NCBI GenBank assembly: GCA_013286765.1
Contig: JABDFB010000021.1
Span: 1-28,771, forward strand
Direction: 5' to 3'
From: Deltaproteobacteria bacterium
Lineage (GTDB): Bacteria; Bdellovibrionota; UBA1018
DNA length: 28,771 nt
The notes beneath the pieces were generated by a model. The model had not been told where the DNA came from, searched no databases, and saw nothing but the letters and a program-made list of their open reading frames with translations. Both the position numbers and the translations under genes were made by a program. Below, piece after piece: positions 1 through 8,862 of the stretch (position 1 is its first letter; each line of letters starts with the position of its first letter).

Positions 1-968
1 TCAAAGATAAGGATCCGGTCGCATCCCCCTTCTTGGTGAAATTCAGTGCTACCGCCGTTGGAAAGAACGGAAAGCCCTATATGAATTTCGTGTTCATGGA
101 TAAGACGGGCGAAATCGAAGGGCGGCTCTGGGATGATGTTCCGCAATATGTTGGGCAGGCAGTAAAGGATAGTTTTGTTTGGGTGGAAGGTAAGTGTCAA
201 ATCTATCAGGACCGACGGCAGCTGGTCGTTAAGCGACTGCAATTAGTTCGAGAAGATGACGTCAATCAGCCCGACTATTTACCTGAGTCAGAACTCAATC
301 CGGAGAGACTCTATCTTAAACTGGTGCAATATATTGAAAGCATGCAGGATCCTTTCTACAAGGCCTTGGCTAAAGCAGTGTTGGTCGAGGATTCGGATAT
401 TGTGAATCGAATCAAAAAAGCTCCAGCTGCGAAGAGCATTCACCATGCTTACCCCACCGGATTATTAGAGCATGTCGTTTCTATCACAGGAATTTTAGAC
501 GCGCTCTCGCAACACTATGGCAACATTCTCAATAGGGATCTGCTCTTCTTAGGTGGGTTTTTCCACGATATCGGAAAAATTTGGGAACTGAATTACGAAA
601 GAGTGACCGATTATTCCACTGAAGGGAAATTGATTGGGCATTTAGTGATGGGTGTGGAGCTGGTGGAACGCAAAGTGCGGGAACTGGAATCGATTCCAGA
701 GAAAATTCCGGGCCCGTTTCCAGTGGAAAAGAAGCTCTTGGTTAAACATCTGATTCTCGCTCATCACGGACGACTAGAGTACGGTTCGCCCAAGGAACCG
801 CAATGCCTGGAGGCTCTGGTGGTGCATATGGTGGATGACCTCGATTCGAAAGTGAATGCGATTCACCGCTTTATTGCACAAGATCAGACTCCTGGTACTT
901 GGACCGGATTGAATAGGCAGTTCGAACGGTATTTTTATAAAGGGGAACGGGTTACGCCTATTTCTTGA
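1..968 (+). CDS. OB-fold/HD-domain phosphohydrolase, YhaM-like 3'-5' exoribonuclease (5' partial)
   Basis: Likely a nuclease that trims RNA or DNA 3' ends, as known for YhaM-type proteins that join an OB-fold to an HD domain. The frame is open back to base 3. The residues before the TTG at 33 (SPF then LVKFSATAVGKNGKPY) fit the OB-fold consensus, so the gene starts before the window and TTG 33 is not its start. Counted from base 33, the OB-fold spans about residues 1-72 (MDKTGEIEGRLWD). The HD domain spans about 135-290, with H-box residues at IHHAYPTGLLEH, the HD pair at 178-179 in FFHDIGKIWEL, HH in LAHHG, and a final Asp in VDDLD. All metal ligands of the family appear present. The 3' end overlaps the convergent pgeF gene by 11 bases. 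Family assignment is firm; the substrate is inferred. Confidence 0.85.
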   Translation, partial: KDKDPVASPFLVKFSATAVGKNGKPYMNFVFMDKTGEIEGRLWDDVPQYVGQAVKDSFVWVEGKCQIYQDRRQLVVKRLQLVREDDVNQPDYLPESELNPERLYLKLVQYIESMQDPFYKALAKAVLVEDSDIVNRIKKAPAAKSIHHAYPTGLLEHVVSITGILDALSQHYGNILNRDLLFLGGFFHDIGKIWELNYERVTDYSTEGKLIGHLVMGVELVERKVRELESIPEKIPGPFPVEKKLLVKHLILAHHGRLEYGSPKEPQCLEALVVHMVDDLDSKVNAIHRFIAQDQTPGTWTGLNRQFERYFYKGERVTPIS

Positions 969-1665
969 TCATAATTCCTGAAAGCTGCTGTCGCCCAGAC
1001 TCTTCCGGAATTTTCTGGCTTCTCCGATAACTGGCAAAACGAGGTGAAGTGTTGCAGCGAGTACACATCCGGATTAAATCCACTTCGTAAAAACCTATTT
1101 GTCGCAGTTCCTCTTGCTGAATGCGCTGCAGATCCAGACGTCGGAACTCGGGGACCGCCAGGCTTTTTCCTGTCTTATTTTTAAGATTGGTATTCTCTAG
1201 ATACGCAAAGTGTTGTTCAAAATCCTTTGCCATTTCTTCACTCACTTCATAACAGCAAGGTTCAATGGCGGGTCCAATCGCGGCAACCCAATTTCTGGGC
1301 TCTTCTCCACGGGCAGACATTTCGCTCCAGAATTTTCGGAGAATCATTGCCCGCGTGCCGCGCCATCCGGAGTGAATCGCAGCGACTATGGATCCATCAC
1401 GTCGAGCCAGTAAGATAGGAACACAGTCTGCCGTAAATATTCCTATAGGAATATTACTCGTGGGTGTAACCAATCCATCTACTTCCCCACAGACTTGATT
1501 TTCTTTCACTACTTCGGCTAACGCGGTGCCATGTACTTGCTTCCAGCTAGGTTTTCTAGCATCCCATAGGTCATCAAAAATATTCGGTACACTTTGGTCA
1601 AACGTTCCAAACCCGTGAGAAACATTCTTAACTTCCGCCAAAAGGCCGCTGGCGACAAACGTCAT
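958..1665 (-). CDS. pgeF: PgeF/YfiH family multicopper-type purine nucleoside phosphorylase / peptidoglycan editing factor
   Basis: DUF152/YfiH family protein. Members act on purine nucleosides in vitro (phosphorylase/deaminase activity) and in E. coli edit cytoplasmic peptidoglycan precursors. Visible family motifs in order are QVHGTALAEV, FTADCVPILLA, AIHSGWRGT, AIGPAIEPCCYEV and, at the end, RCNTSPRFASYRR. The His of QVHG, the Cys of ADC and the His of HSGWRG are the expected zinc ligands. A GTG at 1671 would add two residues, but ATG 1665 is preferred because GGGAAG sits about 6 bases upstream of it. At 235 residues the length is normal. It is divergent from the CcdA-like gene (49 bases apart) and overlaps the HD nuclease gene tail to tail. 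Confidence 0.9.
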   Translation of the reverse strand: MTFVASGLLAEVKNVSHGFGTFDQSVPNIFDDLWDARKPSWKQVHGTALAEVVKENQVCGEVDGLVTPTSNIPIGIFTADCVPILLARRDGSIVAAIHSGWRGTRAMILRKFWSEMSARGEEPRNWVAAIGPAIEPCCYEVSEEMAKDFEQHFAYLENTNLKNKTGKSLAVPEFRRLDLQRIQQEELRQIGFYEVDLIRMCTRCNTSPRFASYRRSQKIPEESGRQQLSGIMIKK

Positions 1666-1713
1666 GGTCACCTTCCCATTCTCGTGATAGATTCAAAGGA
1701 ATAGACCATCCAT

Positions 1714-2511
1714 ATGATTAATTCAATTTCTCAATTTCTAACGGACCTTCTTGCACCCACACAGGGACATCTGAGTTTCTTCTACGCAATTGCGGCAATG
1801 GCGATCGCATATCTTGGTGGAATTCTTTCTAGTTTAACTCCTTGCGTATACCCCATGATTCCAATCACAGTCAGCGTGGTGGGAGGGATGGGCAAGACGA
1901 CCCGGCATTGGAAAGAGATCTTTCTTCGCGGGATGGCTTATGTGGCAGGGATGACGGTGATTTATTCCTTTCTGGGAGTTATCGCAGGGGCATCCGGTCG
2001 GGTTTTTGGAAGCATGACCAATGGGCCGAGCTGGTATTTAGGCCTATCCGTGATTATGACTTTGTCAGCCCTTGTGATGTTGGACGTTATTCCCTTTGAT
2101 CCGGTCGTTTGGTGGGATCAAATCAAAAGAAACTTCCACCTCAAAAGAAGTCGTGGTCAGGCGGCTCACGAAAACACCGAATTCGTAAAAAAAGAAGTCA
2201 CCCTTTTTGGTGCCTTTTTTCTCGGAGCCTCTTCTGGGTTCATCGCGGCTCCTTGTACAACCCCCGTACTTACGGCTATTTTAGCATTTATTGCAAACAC
2301 TCGCTCGATTGGGCTGGGTTTTCTCTTGATGTTTTCTTTCTCGCTCGGCCTAGGCACCCTGTTGTTGGTGATTGCTGCCTTTACCGGCGCTCTTCAAATT
2401 CTTCCACGTTCGGGCCAATGGCTAAAGACGATAAAAGTAGTGAGTGGTCTCATTCTCCTCGCTTTTGGCGAATATTTAATTTATCGTGCTGGTTGCTTTG
2501 GAGGCCCATAA
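1714..2511 (+). CDS. CcdA/DsbD-type membrane thiol electron carrier
   Basis: Polytopic membrane protein of the cytochrome c biogenesis / DsbD transmembrane family, which carries reducing equivalents from cytoplasmic thioredoxin across the inner membrane. It has 265 residues, about six hydrophobic segments, and the two hallmark cysteines, each followed by a proline motif: C44 in LTPCVYPMIP and C181 in AAPCTTPVL. There is no periplasmic alpha domain and no C-terminal thioredoxin domain, so this is the CcdA-like membrane core alone, slightly longer than a minimal CcdA because of a charged loop at about 138-160. Its stop codon overlaps the ATG of the VKOR-DsbA gene (TAATG), implying coupled translation. 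The periplasmic partner it reduces is not in the window. Confidence 0.88.
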   Translation: MINSISQFLTDLLAPTQGHLSFFYAIAAMAIAYLGGILSSLTPCVYPMIPITVSVVGGMGKTTRHWKEIFLRGMAYVAGMTVIYSFLGVIAGASGRVFGSMTNGPSWYLGLSVIMTLSALVMLDVIPFDPVVWWDQIKRNFHLKRSRGQAAHENTEFVKKEVTLFGAFFLGASSGFIAAPCTTPVLTAILAFIANTRSIGLGFLLMFSFSLGLGTLLLVIAAFTGALQILPRSGQWLKTIKVVSGLILLAFGEYLIYRAGCFGGP

Positions 2512-3725
2512 TGTTTTCCGAGACGGGTACAGGCGAGAGCGGTGGTACCGGATCGACGCCGAAAAAAACAAGAATCAAACTCCTGCTGGTTAACTTATTG
2601 TCGCTAGCAGGTTTTATCGTTTCGGGCGTTCTGGTTAAACACTACTACGAAGTTCGCAGCGGCCTGGCAAACTTTAAATCATTTTGTAATATTAATAGTG
2701 TTGTTAATTGCGATATCGTCGCCGCTAGCCCATTTGCGGAATTGGTATATGGAATTCCGTTAGCCAGTTTTGCTGCGGGCTGGTTTCTCGCTCTTCTTGC
2801 ATTAACACTCATGGCACACCGGATGGACTGGCGCAAAGAGGCCCTCCGTTTGGCATTTTGGTTTTCCGCTGGCGGCACTCTGATCGGCCTCGGTTACCTG
2901 GGTGTCATGCTCGTTAAGTTGCGAACCTTCTGCATGCTCTGCTTCGCTATTGATTGCACTAACGTTCTTTCCTTAGTGCTTCTTGCTACTTTGCAGGAGA
3001 CTTGTGCTTTCGATCTCAGTGCGATGAAAAAGGCGCAGTGGAGAATCCTTTTACCCGTGGCAGTTGTCGCTGTAGCGGTATCTGTTTTTGGGTTTAGATC
3101 TCTGGATCGGATTAAGTTGACGAACGCTGAAATTGACGACCTAGCTCGTTCAGTGATCAACAATCCTCCCTTAGCTGTCACCACTGGGCAAGATTATCCC
3201 TCCGTAGGACCCAAATCCGCAGTGGTAACAATTACGGAGTTTAGTGATTTTCAATGTCCTGTCTGTAAGCTGGGAGCATCGACGATTAATACGATCTTTC
3301 ACCGCTTCCCTGGACAGATCCGAATCGAGTTTCGCAATTTCCCAATTGATCCTGCGTGCAACGGCATGGTGGACCATAAAGGGCATCCAGCTGCTTGCGA
3401 AGCTGCAAAAGTTGCGATCTGTGCTAATCAATTTGGAAAATTTGAAGAGATCTACGAAGCGTTTTTTGAGAACCAGGGCAGCTTAGCTCCTGGCGTACCA
3501 ACCAAAATCGCTGAGCAAAATGGAATCGATCCTAAGAAACTGGAGAAATGCATCAATTCTCCGGAAACAGCCCGTGCCGTTGAAAAAGACCTGCAAGAGG
3601 CGATCAATCTCGGTATTGGTGGTACTCCTACTTTCTTTGTTAACGGTCATAGAATGGAGAGTGTTCATCCCATTGCATCTTGGAATCGGATTGTTGAATA
3701 CTTTGTAGAAAATGCTCCTCATTGA
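2511..3725 (+). CDS. VKOR-DsbA fusion, periplasmic disulfide bond-forming enzyme
   Basis: Bifunctional oxidative folding enzyme of 404 residues. The N-terminal half is a vitamin K epoxide reductase-like membrane domain that passes electrons to quinone. The C-terminal half is a periplasmic DsbA-type thioredoxin fold. VKOR residues visible are the loop cysteines C59 and C67 and the CxxC C141-C144 (TFCMLCF) at the quinone site. Hydrophobic segments lie near 24-42, 78-100, 113-136, 140-160 and 180-196. The DsbA part has the CPVC active site at 249-252 (FSDFQCPVC) and the cis-proline P373 (GGTPTFFVNG). An in-frame opening extends upstream to 2109, but that part lies inside the CcdA-like gene and reads as non-coding; ATG 2511 overlaps the preceding stop. 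The 3' end overlaps tatD by 14 bases. Such fusions are known in other bacteria that lack DsbB. Confidence 0.93.
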   Translation: MFSETGTGESGGTGSTPKKTRIKLLLVNLLSLAGFIVSGVLVKHYYEVRSGLANFKSFCNINSVVNCDIVAASPFAELVYGIPLASFAAGWFLALLALTLMAHRMDWRKEALRLAFWFSAGGTLIGLGYLGVMLVKLRTFCMLCFAIDCTNVLSLVLLATLQETCAFDLSAMKKAQWRILLPVAVVAVAVSVFGFRSLDRIKLTNAEIDDLARSVINNPPLAVTTGQDYPSVGPKSAVVTITEFSDFQCPVCKLGASTINTIFHRFPGQIRIEFRNFPIDPACNGMVDHKGHPAACEAAKVAICANQFGKFEEIYEAFFENQGSLAPGVPTKIAEQNGIDPKKLEKCINSPETARAVEKDLQEAINLGIGGTPTFFVNGHRMESVHPIASWNRIVEYFVENAPH

Positions 3726-4491
3726 TACCCATTGTCATTTGAATTATGACTATGCCCCAAAGACAGCAGATGACCTCGTCCGCGAGGCTCGGGAGGCCGG
3801 TGTTGAAAAGCTAATCACCATAGGTACCGACATCGATTCAATCGATGCAATTCAAAAAATTTCAGAGCAGTATGAAAATGTCTATCATACTCTTGGCGTT
3901 CATCCGCACGATGTAGAAAAAATTTCTGATCAGGATCTGGGCATTCTAGAAAAACGGGCCCAGCACCCTAAGTGCAAAGCCATTGGTGAAATCGGCTTGG
4001 ACTATTATTACGAGCATTCGCAGCGTCAGGTGCAAATCCAACGCCTAGAACAACAGCTGGAGTTAGCGCTTAAACTGCAACTCCCAGTTGTCATTCACTC
4101 AAGAGACGGTGAGGACGACCTTCTAGTGGCGCTCAGGCACTATTGCGGAAAATTGAAAAATGGGAAAATTCCAGGTGTAATCCATTGCTTTACCGGAACG
4201 ATTCCGTTTGGCCAGCAATGTATTGATCTCGGATTCTATATTTCATTCTCTGGAATTCTCACTTTTAAGAATGCGGAAGACGTTCGGGCTGCAGCTAGAC
4301 TCTTTCCGATGGAACGCCTGCTGGTTGAAACCGATTCTCCTTACTTGGCTCCAGTTCCCTTTCGCGGAAAAAAATGTGAACCCGCTATGGTAAAATTCAC
4401 TGCGCAAAAGCTGGCAGAGGTCAAAGGAATGGGTGTTGACGAAGTGGCCGCTAAAACGACGGAGAACGCACAGCGGGTTTTCGGGATTTAA
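3712..4491 (+). CDS. tatD: TatD family metal-dependent DNase
   Basis: TIM-barrel metal-dependent hydrolase of the TatD/YcfH family; characterised members are 3'-5' exonucleases or D-aminoacyl-tRNA deacylases. The 259-residue length is normal. Metal-binding motifs are all present: DTHCH at residues 5-9, GEIGLDYYY, PVVIHSRDGEDD, GVIHCFTGT and LVETDSPYLAPVPFRG near the C-terminus. The gene starts at ATG 3712 inside the end of the VKOR-DsbA gene (14-base overlap), and an RluD-type gene follows after 5 bases, so the four genes from 1714 to 5558 look like one transcription unit with no obvious shared pathway. Confidence 0.93.
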   Translation: MLLIDTHCHLNYDYAPKTADDLVREAREAGVEKLITIGTDIDSIDAIQKISEQYENVYHTLGVHPHDVEKISDQDLGILEKRAQHPKCKAIGEIGLDYYYEHSQRQVQIQRLEQQLELALKLQLPVVIHSRDGEDDLLVALRHYCGKLKNGKIPGVIHCFTGTIPFGQQCIDLGFYISFSGILTFKNAEDVRAAARLFPMERLLVETDSPYLAPVPFRGKKCEPAMVKFTAQKLAEVKGMGVDEVAAKTTENAQRVFGI

Positions 4492-4496
4492 GATCA

Positions 4497-5558
4497 ATGA
4501 GTAAGTCATTTTTATGGACGTGGATCGTCCCAGAGGCAGTGCCGGAAGAGGTGGCATCCGCACAAACGCAACCGTGGGAACGTGCTGACAAAGCGATTCT
4601 ATCTGCACTAGAGAGCGGCGCGGGTAAAAGTGCCCATCCGGTGCCGTCGACAACGCGGAGTCAACTCAAGCGTCTTTTTGAAGAGAATAAAATTTATTTA
4701 GATGACAAACCCATTAAGCCAAACACAAAACTAAAACCCGGTGCGAAGGTTCAAATAGAATTTGCGCCGCCACGGCCCTCCGAACTCACTCCGGAAGATC
4801 GTCCACTGGAAATTCTGTTTGAAGACGAGCACATCGTTGTTGTGAATAAACCCCAGGGACTTACCGTGCACCCTTCCTCAACTCAGATGGAAGGCACTCT
4901 TGTTCACGCCCTTCTTCATCAAATCAAAAATCTTTCTGGAATAGGGGGGGTACTACGGCCTGGAATAGTGCATCGTCTGGACAAAAATACCAGTGGAGCG
5001 TTGGTGATTGGTAAAACAGACGTCGCACACCAGCGGCTAGTAGAAACATTCTCCAAGCATGCGATTGAAAGAAGTTACTGGGCGATCTGTTACGGTGCGT
5101 TTACGGGGCCTCAGAAAATAGAAAGCTTGATTGGCAGAAATCCGAGTGATCGAAAAAAAATGTCAATGAAAGTCAAACGCGGTCGGAAAGCGATCAGCTA
5201 TGTCAAATCACTCGAAACTTATCAAAATCAAAATGGGACTCCCTTCGGCTCCTGGCTGGAAGTCACCTTAGAAACAGGGCGTACTCACCAGATTCGAGTA
5301 CATTTAACTGGAAGTGGCCATTCCATCATGGGAGATGCGCTCTATGGGCAACCCAGTTCCAAGCATTCGAAATGGCTTACGCTGCCAGACGAAATTAAAC
5401 AAGCTGTAGCTGAATTGCCGGGCCAAGCGTTGCATGCGAGGACATTGGGATTCGAACATCCGGTAGAAAAGAGATATCTCCGTTTTTGCGCGGAACCACC
5501 AAAGCAATTTCAAAGTTTGTTAAGATTACTTAAGGAATATTGCGTTCGGCCTCTCTAA
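4497..5558 (+). CDS. RluD-type pseudouridine synthase
   Basis: Ribosomal RNA pseudouridine synthase of the RluA/RluD family, 353 residues. An unusual N-terminal stretch of about 45 residues (rich in W, P, E and A) precedes an S4-like RNA-binding segment at about 50-90. The catalytic domain begins at about 103 (LEILFEDEHIVVVNKP). The active-site motif is IVHRLDKNTSG with catalytic D162, and later motifs ETGRTHQIRVHL and GDALYG are intact. The start at ATG 4497 follows tatD by 5 bases. Another RluA-family gene lies at 23962. The exact target uridines cannot be told from sequence alone. Confidence 0.92.
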   Translation: MSKSFLWTWIVPEAVPEEVASAQTQPWERADKAILSALESGAGKSAHPVPSTTRSQLKRLFEENKIYLDDKPIKPNTKLKPGAKVQIEFAPPRPSELTPEDRPLEILFEDEHIVVVNKPQGLTVHPSSTQMEGTLVHALLHQIKNLSGIGGVLRPGIVHRLDKNTSGALVIGKTDVAHQRLVETFSKHAIERSYWAICYGAFTGPQKIESLIGRNPSDRKKMSMKVKRGRKAISYVKSLETYQNQNGTPFGSWLEVTLETGRTHQIRVHLTGSGHSIMGDALYGQPSSKHSKWLTLPDEIKQAVAELPGQALHARTLGFEHPVEKRYLRFCAEPPKQFQSLLRLLKEYCVRPL

Positions 5559-5610
5559 ATCTTGACTCATTTCTGACAGAATAAATTTTGTTAGCGTTGA
5601 TAATGGAAGC

Positions 5611-6387
5611 ATGTTCTTAGCAGACTTACATATTCATTCGACATTTAGTGACGGAAAACTGACTATTCCTGAGATAGTCGATCTCTACGGATCGTGCGGG
5701 TTTGGTGCCATTGCAATTACAGATCATTTGCGAGAAGCGGGTACACTGTTCGGCCGCGCCGCACGCTATTTGGAAAAAACGCTGACGCTTTCGACTTTTC
5801 CACTCTACCAGGCCATTTTATCTTCTGAAGCCGAAAGGGCTTGGAAGCAATATCGAATGGTGCTTATTCCGGGTGTTGAGTTTTGTAAGGATTCTTTTTT
5901 TCATCATCGCGCTGCTCATATCTTGGCAATTGGGTTGACTCATTTTTTACCCGCAAAATTGAGTGTGGTTGACTTAGCTCGTAACATCAGAGGTCTTGGC
6001 GCTCTGGCCGTTGCGGCTCATCCCGTTTCTATCCGAAGACTTTCCCATCAAACGCATTATCTTTGGGATCAAAGGGAAGAACTGGCCGCTGAATTTGACG
6101 CATGGGAAGTTGCCAGTGGTCCGTATTTGTTCACCGAAGTTGCCAATACGAGATTGCCGAAACTGGCAAACAGTAATTTTCATTGTTTAAAGCATATCAA
6201 TTCGTGGAAAACAGCTTTCGAATGCGAAAAACACCCAGAGAGCATACTAGAAGCTATTCGTAAGCAAGAACTCAAATTCAAGTTCTACTATAGGGAGAAG
6301 GGACATGACCTTATGGATTGGGTTGATGCTAGTACTCTGGGGCACGGTGACCGGTCTTCTGGTATACGGGACTTGGTTAACTATTAG
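5611..6387 (+). CDS. PHP-domain phosphoesterase-like protein with one altered metal ligand
   Basis: Member of the polymerase and histidinol phosphatase (PHP) superfamily, 258 residues, probably a metal-dependent phosphoesterase of unknown substrate. Visible ligands are DLHIHSTFSDG at 5-15, AITDH near 36-40, the glutamate of IPGVEF, the histidine of AAHILAIG and AAHPVS. The last motif, normally SDFH or SDAH in this subfamily, reads NSNFH here (GAT to AAT by one base), so the final aspartate ligand is missing. The family C-terminus matches up to about YYREKGH. The remaining 23 or so residues are encoded inside the next gene, whose start lies 83 bases before this stop. A 52-base spacer separates it from the rluD-type gene. 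Confidence 0.8.
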   Translation: MFLADLHIHSTFSDGKLTIPEIVDLYGSCGFGAIAITDHLREAGTLFGRAARYLEKTLTLSTFPLYQAILSSEAERAWKQYRMVLIPGVEFCKDSFFHHRAAHILAIGLTHFLPAKLSVVDLARNIRGLGALAVAAHPVSIRRLSHQTHYLWDQREELAAEFDAWEVASGPYLFTEVANTRLPKLANSNFHCLKHINSWKTAFECEKHPESILEAIRKQELKFKFYYREKGHDLMDWVDASTLGHGDRSSGIRDLVNY

Positions 6388-7459
6388 GCATTTAAGTCGC
6401 GAGCCGCAATACTTGGATGCTCCATTTGCGCTTTATCCTGTTTCTATACTTAAGCCATTGAAAGGTTCCGATCCGGATTTAAGAGAGAATCTCCAGAGCT
6501 TTTTTAATCTGGAATATCCTCGCTTCGAGCTTCTATTTTCGTTGGCTGATTCGCGTGACTCAGCACGTCCAATAGTGGAGGAGCTGATGAGAGCCAATCC
6601 ATCGGTGAGCGCGAAATTAGTAATCGGCGAGCTGAATATAGGCACAAATCCCAAAGTGAATAATCTTCTTCTTACTTACAAAATGGCTCGTTACGACTGG
6701 TTACTGATCAGTGATAGCAATATCAGAGTGGAAAAGAATTATTTAAAGCGCATGGTTGCGCAGCTGGATGCAGGTGTTGGAATGATCACCTCGGTTGTTA
6801 TGGGTACCCACTCTTCCGGAGTAGGTGCTCGTCTGGATGAAGTCTATTTAAATACTTTTTATGCTAGAGGAATGATTCTGACGGCTCACCTAGGTCGCCC
6901 CTGCGTCGTCGGAAAATCCATGCTCTTTCGGCGGTCCACGGCAGAGCGATTTGGTGGGATCCAGGCCCTTGGGCAATTTCTGGCGGAAGATTATATGGCG
7001 GGAGAGGCCATGCGCCTGCTTGGACAAAAAATTAGCATTTCCGTAGATCCGATTTGCCAATTTCTGGGCGATGCATCGATTAAGAGTTTTTGGCATAGGC
7101 ATATCCGTTGGGGAAGAATTCGAAAGGCTCAAGCTCCACTGGCTTTTTTATTTGAACCCGTGATTACATGCGTTGGATCCGGATTTCTTGGGAGTATGGC
7201 GTTTTCTTATTTCTTTGGTTTCAGCGCTCTCAACTTTTTCTGTGCGCATCACCTGCTGTGGCTGACCTGTGATCTAGTAGTTGTTTCCGCACTGGGTGCC
7301 GAGGTGAGTTTAACGTTTCCCTTTTTTTGGTTGGTTCGTGAATTTCTGCATCTTCCCCTTTGGGCACACGCATCTTCAGGCAATACGGTTAAATGGCGTG
7401 GAAAGAAACTCCAAATTATGGAAGGGGGACTCACACGTCCATGTCAGAAAAACGCGTAG
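6305..7459 (+). CDS. GT21-like membrane glycosyltransferase (ceramide glucosyltransferase / HpnI type)
   Basis: Membrane glycosyltransferase of 384 residues resembling ceramide glucosyltransferases and the hopanoid enzyme HpnI, expected to add a sugar to a lipid acceptor on the inner membrane. An N-terminal membrane anchor (about 3-24) is followed by the GT-A domain: SILKPLKGSDPDL at 47-59, the D-x-N motif at 137-139 (LISDSNIRV), the third aspartate D229 in FLAEDYMAGEAM, and the R-x-x-R-W motif at 265-269 (RHIRWGR). Two or three hydrophobic segments follow from about 285 to 360, as in the family. ATG 6305 is supported by the ribosome-binding site GGGAGAAGGG just upstream, so the 83-base overlap with the PHP gene is probably real. 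The acceptor could be ceramide, a hopanoid or another lipid. Confidence 0.87.
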   Translation: MTLWIGLMLVLWGTVTGLLVYGTWLTIRHLSREPQYLDAPFALYPVSILKPLKGSDPDLRENLQSFFNLEYPRFELLFSLADSRDSARPIVEELMRANPSVSAKLVIGELNIGTNPKVNNLLLTYKMARYDWLLISDSNIRVEKNYLKRMVAQLDAGVGMITSVVMGTHSSGVGARLDEVYLNTFYARGMILTAHLGRPCVVGKSMLFRRSTAERFGGIQALGQFLAEDYMAGEAMRLLGQKISISVDPICQFLGDASIKSFWHRHIRWGRIRKAQAPLAFLFEPVITCVGSGFLGSMAFSYFFGFSALNFFCAHHLLWLTCDLVVVSALGAEVSLTFPFFWLVREFLHLPLWAHASSGNTVKWRGKKLQIMEGGLTRPCQKNA

Positions 7460-8862
7460 TACAACCTGGGTTTGTAGGGAAACCGGACGGGTTCCCTTTC
7501 CTTTGGGGCGTTGCAACCAGCGCTCACCAAATTGAAGGTAATAACAAGGCAAGTGATTGGTGGGACTGGGAATCGAAAGGTTTTATCGAAGGCGGTGTGC
7601 GATCTGGGGCCGCCACGGATCATTTGAATCGATTTAAAGAAGACATTCAATTGGCGGCCGATCTAGGCGTTAATAGTTATCGTTTCTCAGTTGAATGGGC
7701 TCGCATAGAGCCAGAGCAGGGGAGGTTTGATCAGGTAGCCCTGGATTGGTATTTGGAATTAATTCATGAGTGCGAAAAAAAGGGAATTCTCCCGATGGTT
7801 ACTCTGCACCATTTTTCTTCACCGAAGTGGTTTGCAGAGGCTGGAGGTTTTACTTCAGAATCATCCCCAAACCTTTTTTTAAATTTTGTGAAACAAGTCG
7901 TCCGAAAGATTGGCGGACGTGTTCCTCTTTGGTGTACATTCAACGAGCCTTTGGTTCTGGTCATTGGGTCCTATTTAGGCAAGTTTATGCCCCCGGCTGA
8001 GTTTTCTCCCAGGAATGCCGCCAAAGCATGCCATTTTCTTTTGAAGTCACATGTCGGTGCTTATGACTATTTGCATACTTCCTCGTATTCCTCTGTGAAA
8101 CGACAAGGTCCCTGGCGGAATATTCCTCTGAGTGTCGGAATCGCTCACAACATGATCGATTTGCTTCCTGATCGATCGTGGCATCCCATTGAACAAATTT
8201 TAGCGCGAAAATTACGATGGTTTTATAATCAATCCTGGTTGGATGCGATTAATGGTCGGCCTCAGCGTTTTGAGATCCCTTTTTTGTTTCCGAAGATGGC
8301 CCAGGTAAAGGAAGCTATTGGCAGAAAGACTACTGATTTTATTGGCATCAACTATTATACGAAAGGATATCTGCGCTGGCGTCCTCGAGACCAGGAACGA
8401 GACCATCTCGCCGATGAACTGCCAATCAATGTCTCGTTTTCGAGGCGGCTAGAAGAGACGACCGATATGGGTTGGTCTATCCATTCCGCGGGCTTATCCA
8501 AAATGCTTAAAGCAGTTTCTAGTTATAAATTGCCCATATTTATTACGGAGAATGGAATTGCAGATCGTGAAGATAAATTGAGGACTAGTTATATTTTGGC
8601 GCATCTCATCGAGATTGCTAAGTCTCATCCAATTGACGTGCGAGGTTATTTTTATTGGTCACTGATTGATAACTTTGAATGGATCAAGGGATTCGGTCCG
8701 CGGTTTGGGCTATACCATATCAACTACGATAATTTCCAAAGGACTTTGCGAGCTTCAGCATTAAACTTCAAGGAAATTATCCACGCCCATAAGGACGTTG
8801 AACTTGGACAGCCTAATTTGCAAATTCTAGAAAGAATGAGGGATAACTTTAAATCCCGGTAG
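7441..8862 (+). CDS. Glycoside hydrolase family 1 beta-glycosidase
   Basis: Retaining beta-glycosidase (beta-glucosidase or galactosidase type), 473 residues from ATG 7441, the normal length for GH1. Visible are FPFLWGVATSAHQIEG at the N-terminus, the acid/base glutamate E169 in CTFNEP, INYYTKGY, and the nucleophile E370 in IFITENG, followed by GYFYWSLIDNFEW and the GFGPRFGLYHI end motif. No signal peptide is visible, so it is probably cytoplasmic. A start at ATG 7393 would add 16 residues wholly inside the glycosyltransferase gene; 7441 is preferred for the good family start and the GGAAGGGGG stretch upstream. It overlaps the glycosyltransferase by 19 bases, so the pair is probably co-translated. 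Its 3' end overlaps the convergent lipid kinase gene by 14 bases. Confidence 0.92.
   Translation: MSEKRVVQPGFVGKPDGFPFLWGVATSAHQIEGNNKASDWWDWESKGFIEGGVRSGAATDHLNRFKEDIQLAADLGVNSYRFSVEWARIEPEQGRFDQVALDWYLELIHECEKKGILPMVTLHHFSSPKWFAEAGGFTSESSPNLFLNFVKQVVRKIGGRVPLWCTFNEPLVLVIGSYLGKFMPPAEFSPRNAAKACHFLLKSHVGAYDYLHTSSYSSVKRQGPWRNIPLSVGIAHNMIDLLPDRSWHPIEQILARKLRWFYNQSWLDAINGRPQRFEIPFLFPKMAQVKEAIGRKTTDFIGINYYTKGYLRWRPRDQERDHLADELPINVSFSRRLEETTDMGWSIHSAGLSKMLKAVSSYKLPIFITENGIADREDKLRTSYILAHLIEIAKSHPIDVRGYFYWSLIDNFEWIKGFGPRFGLYHINYDNFQRTLRASALNFKEIIHAHKDVELGQPNLQILERMRDNFKSR

Noticed and set aside
2109..2510. Upstream extension of the VKOR-DsbA frame
   Set aside because: It lies in another frame inside the CcdA-like gene, whose motifs are unmistakable; ATG 2511 overlaps the CcdA-like stop.
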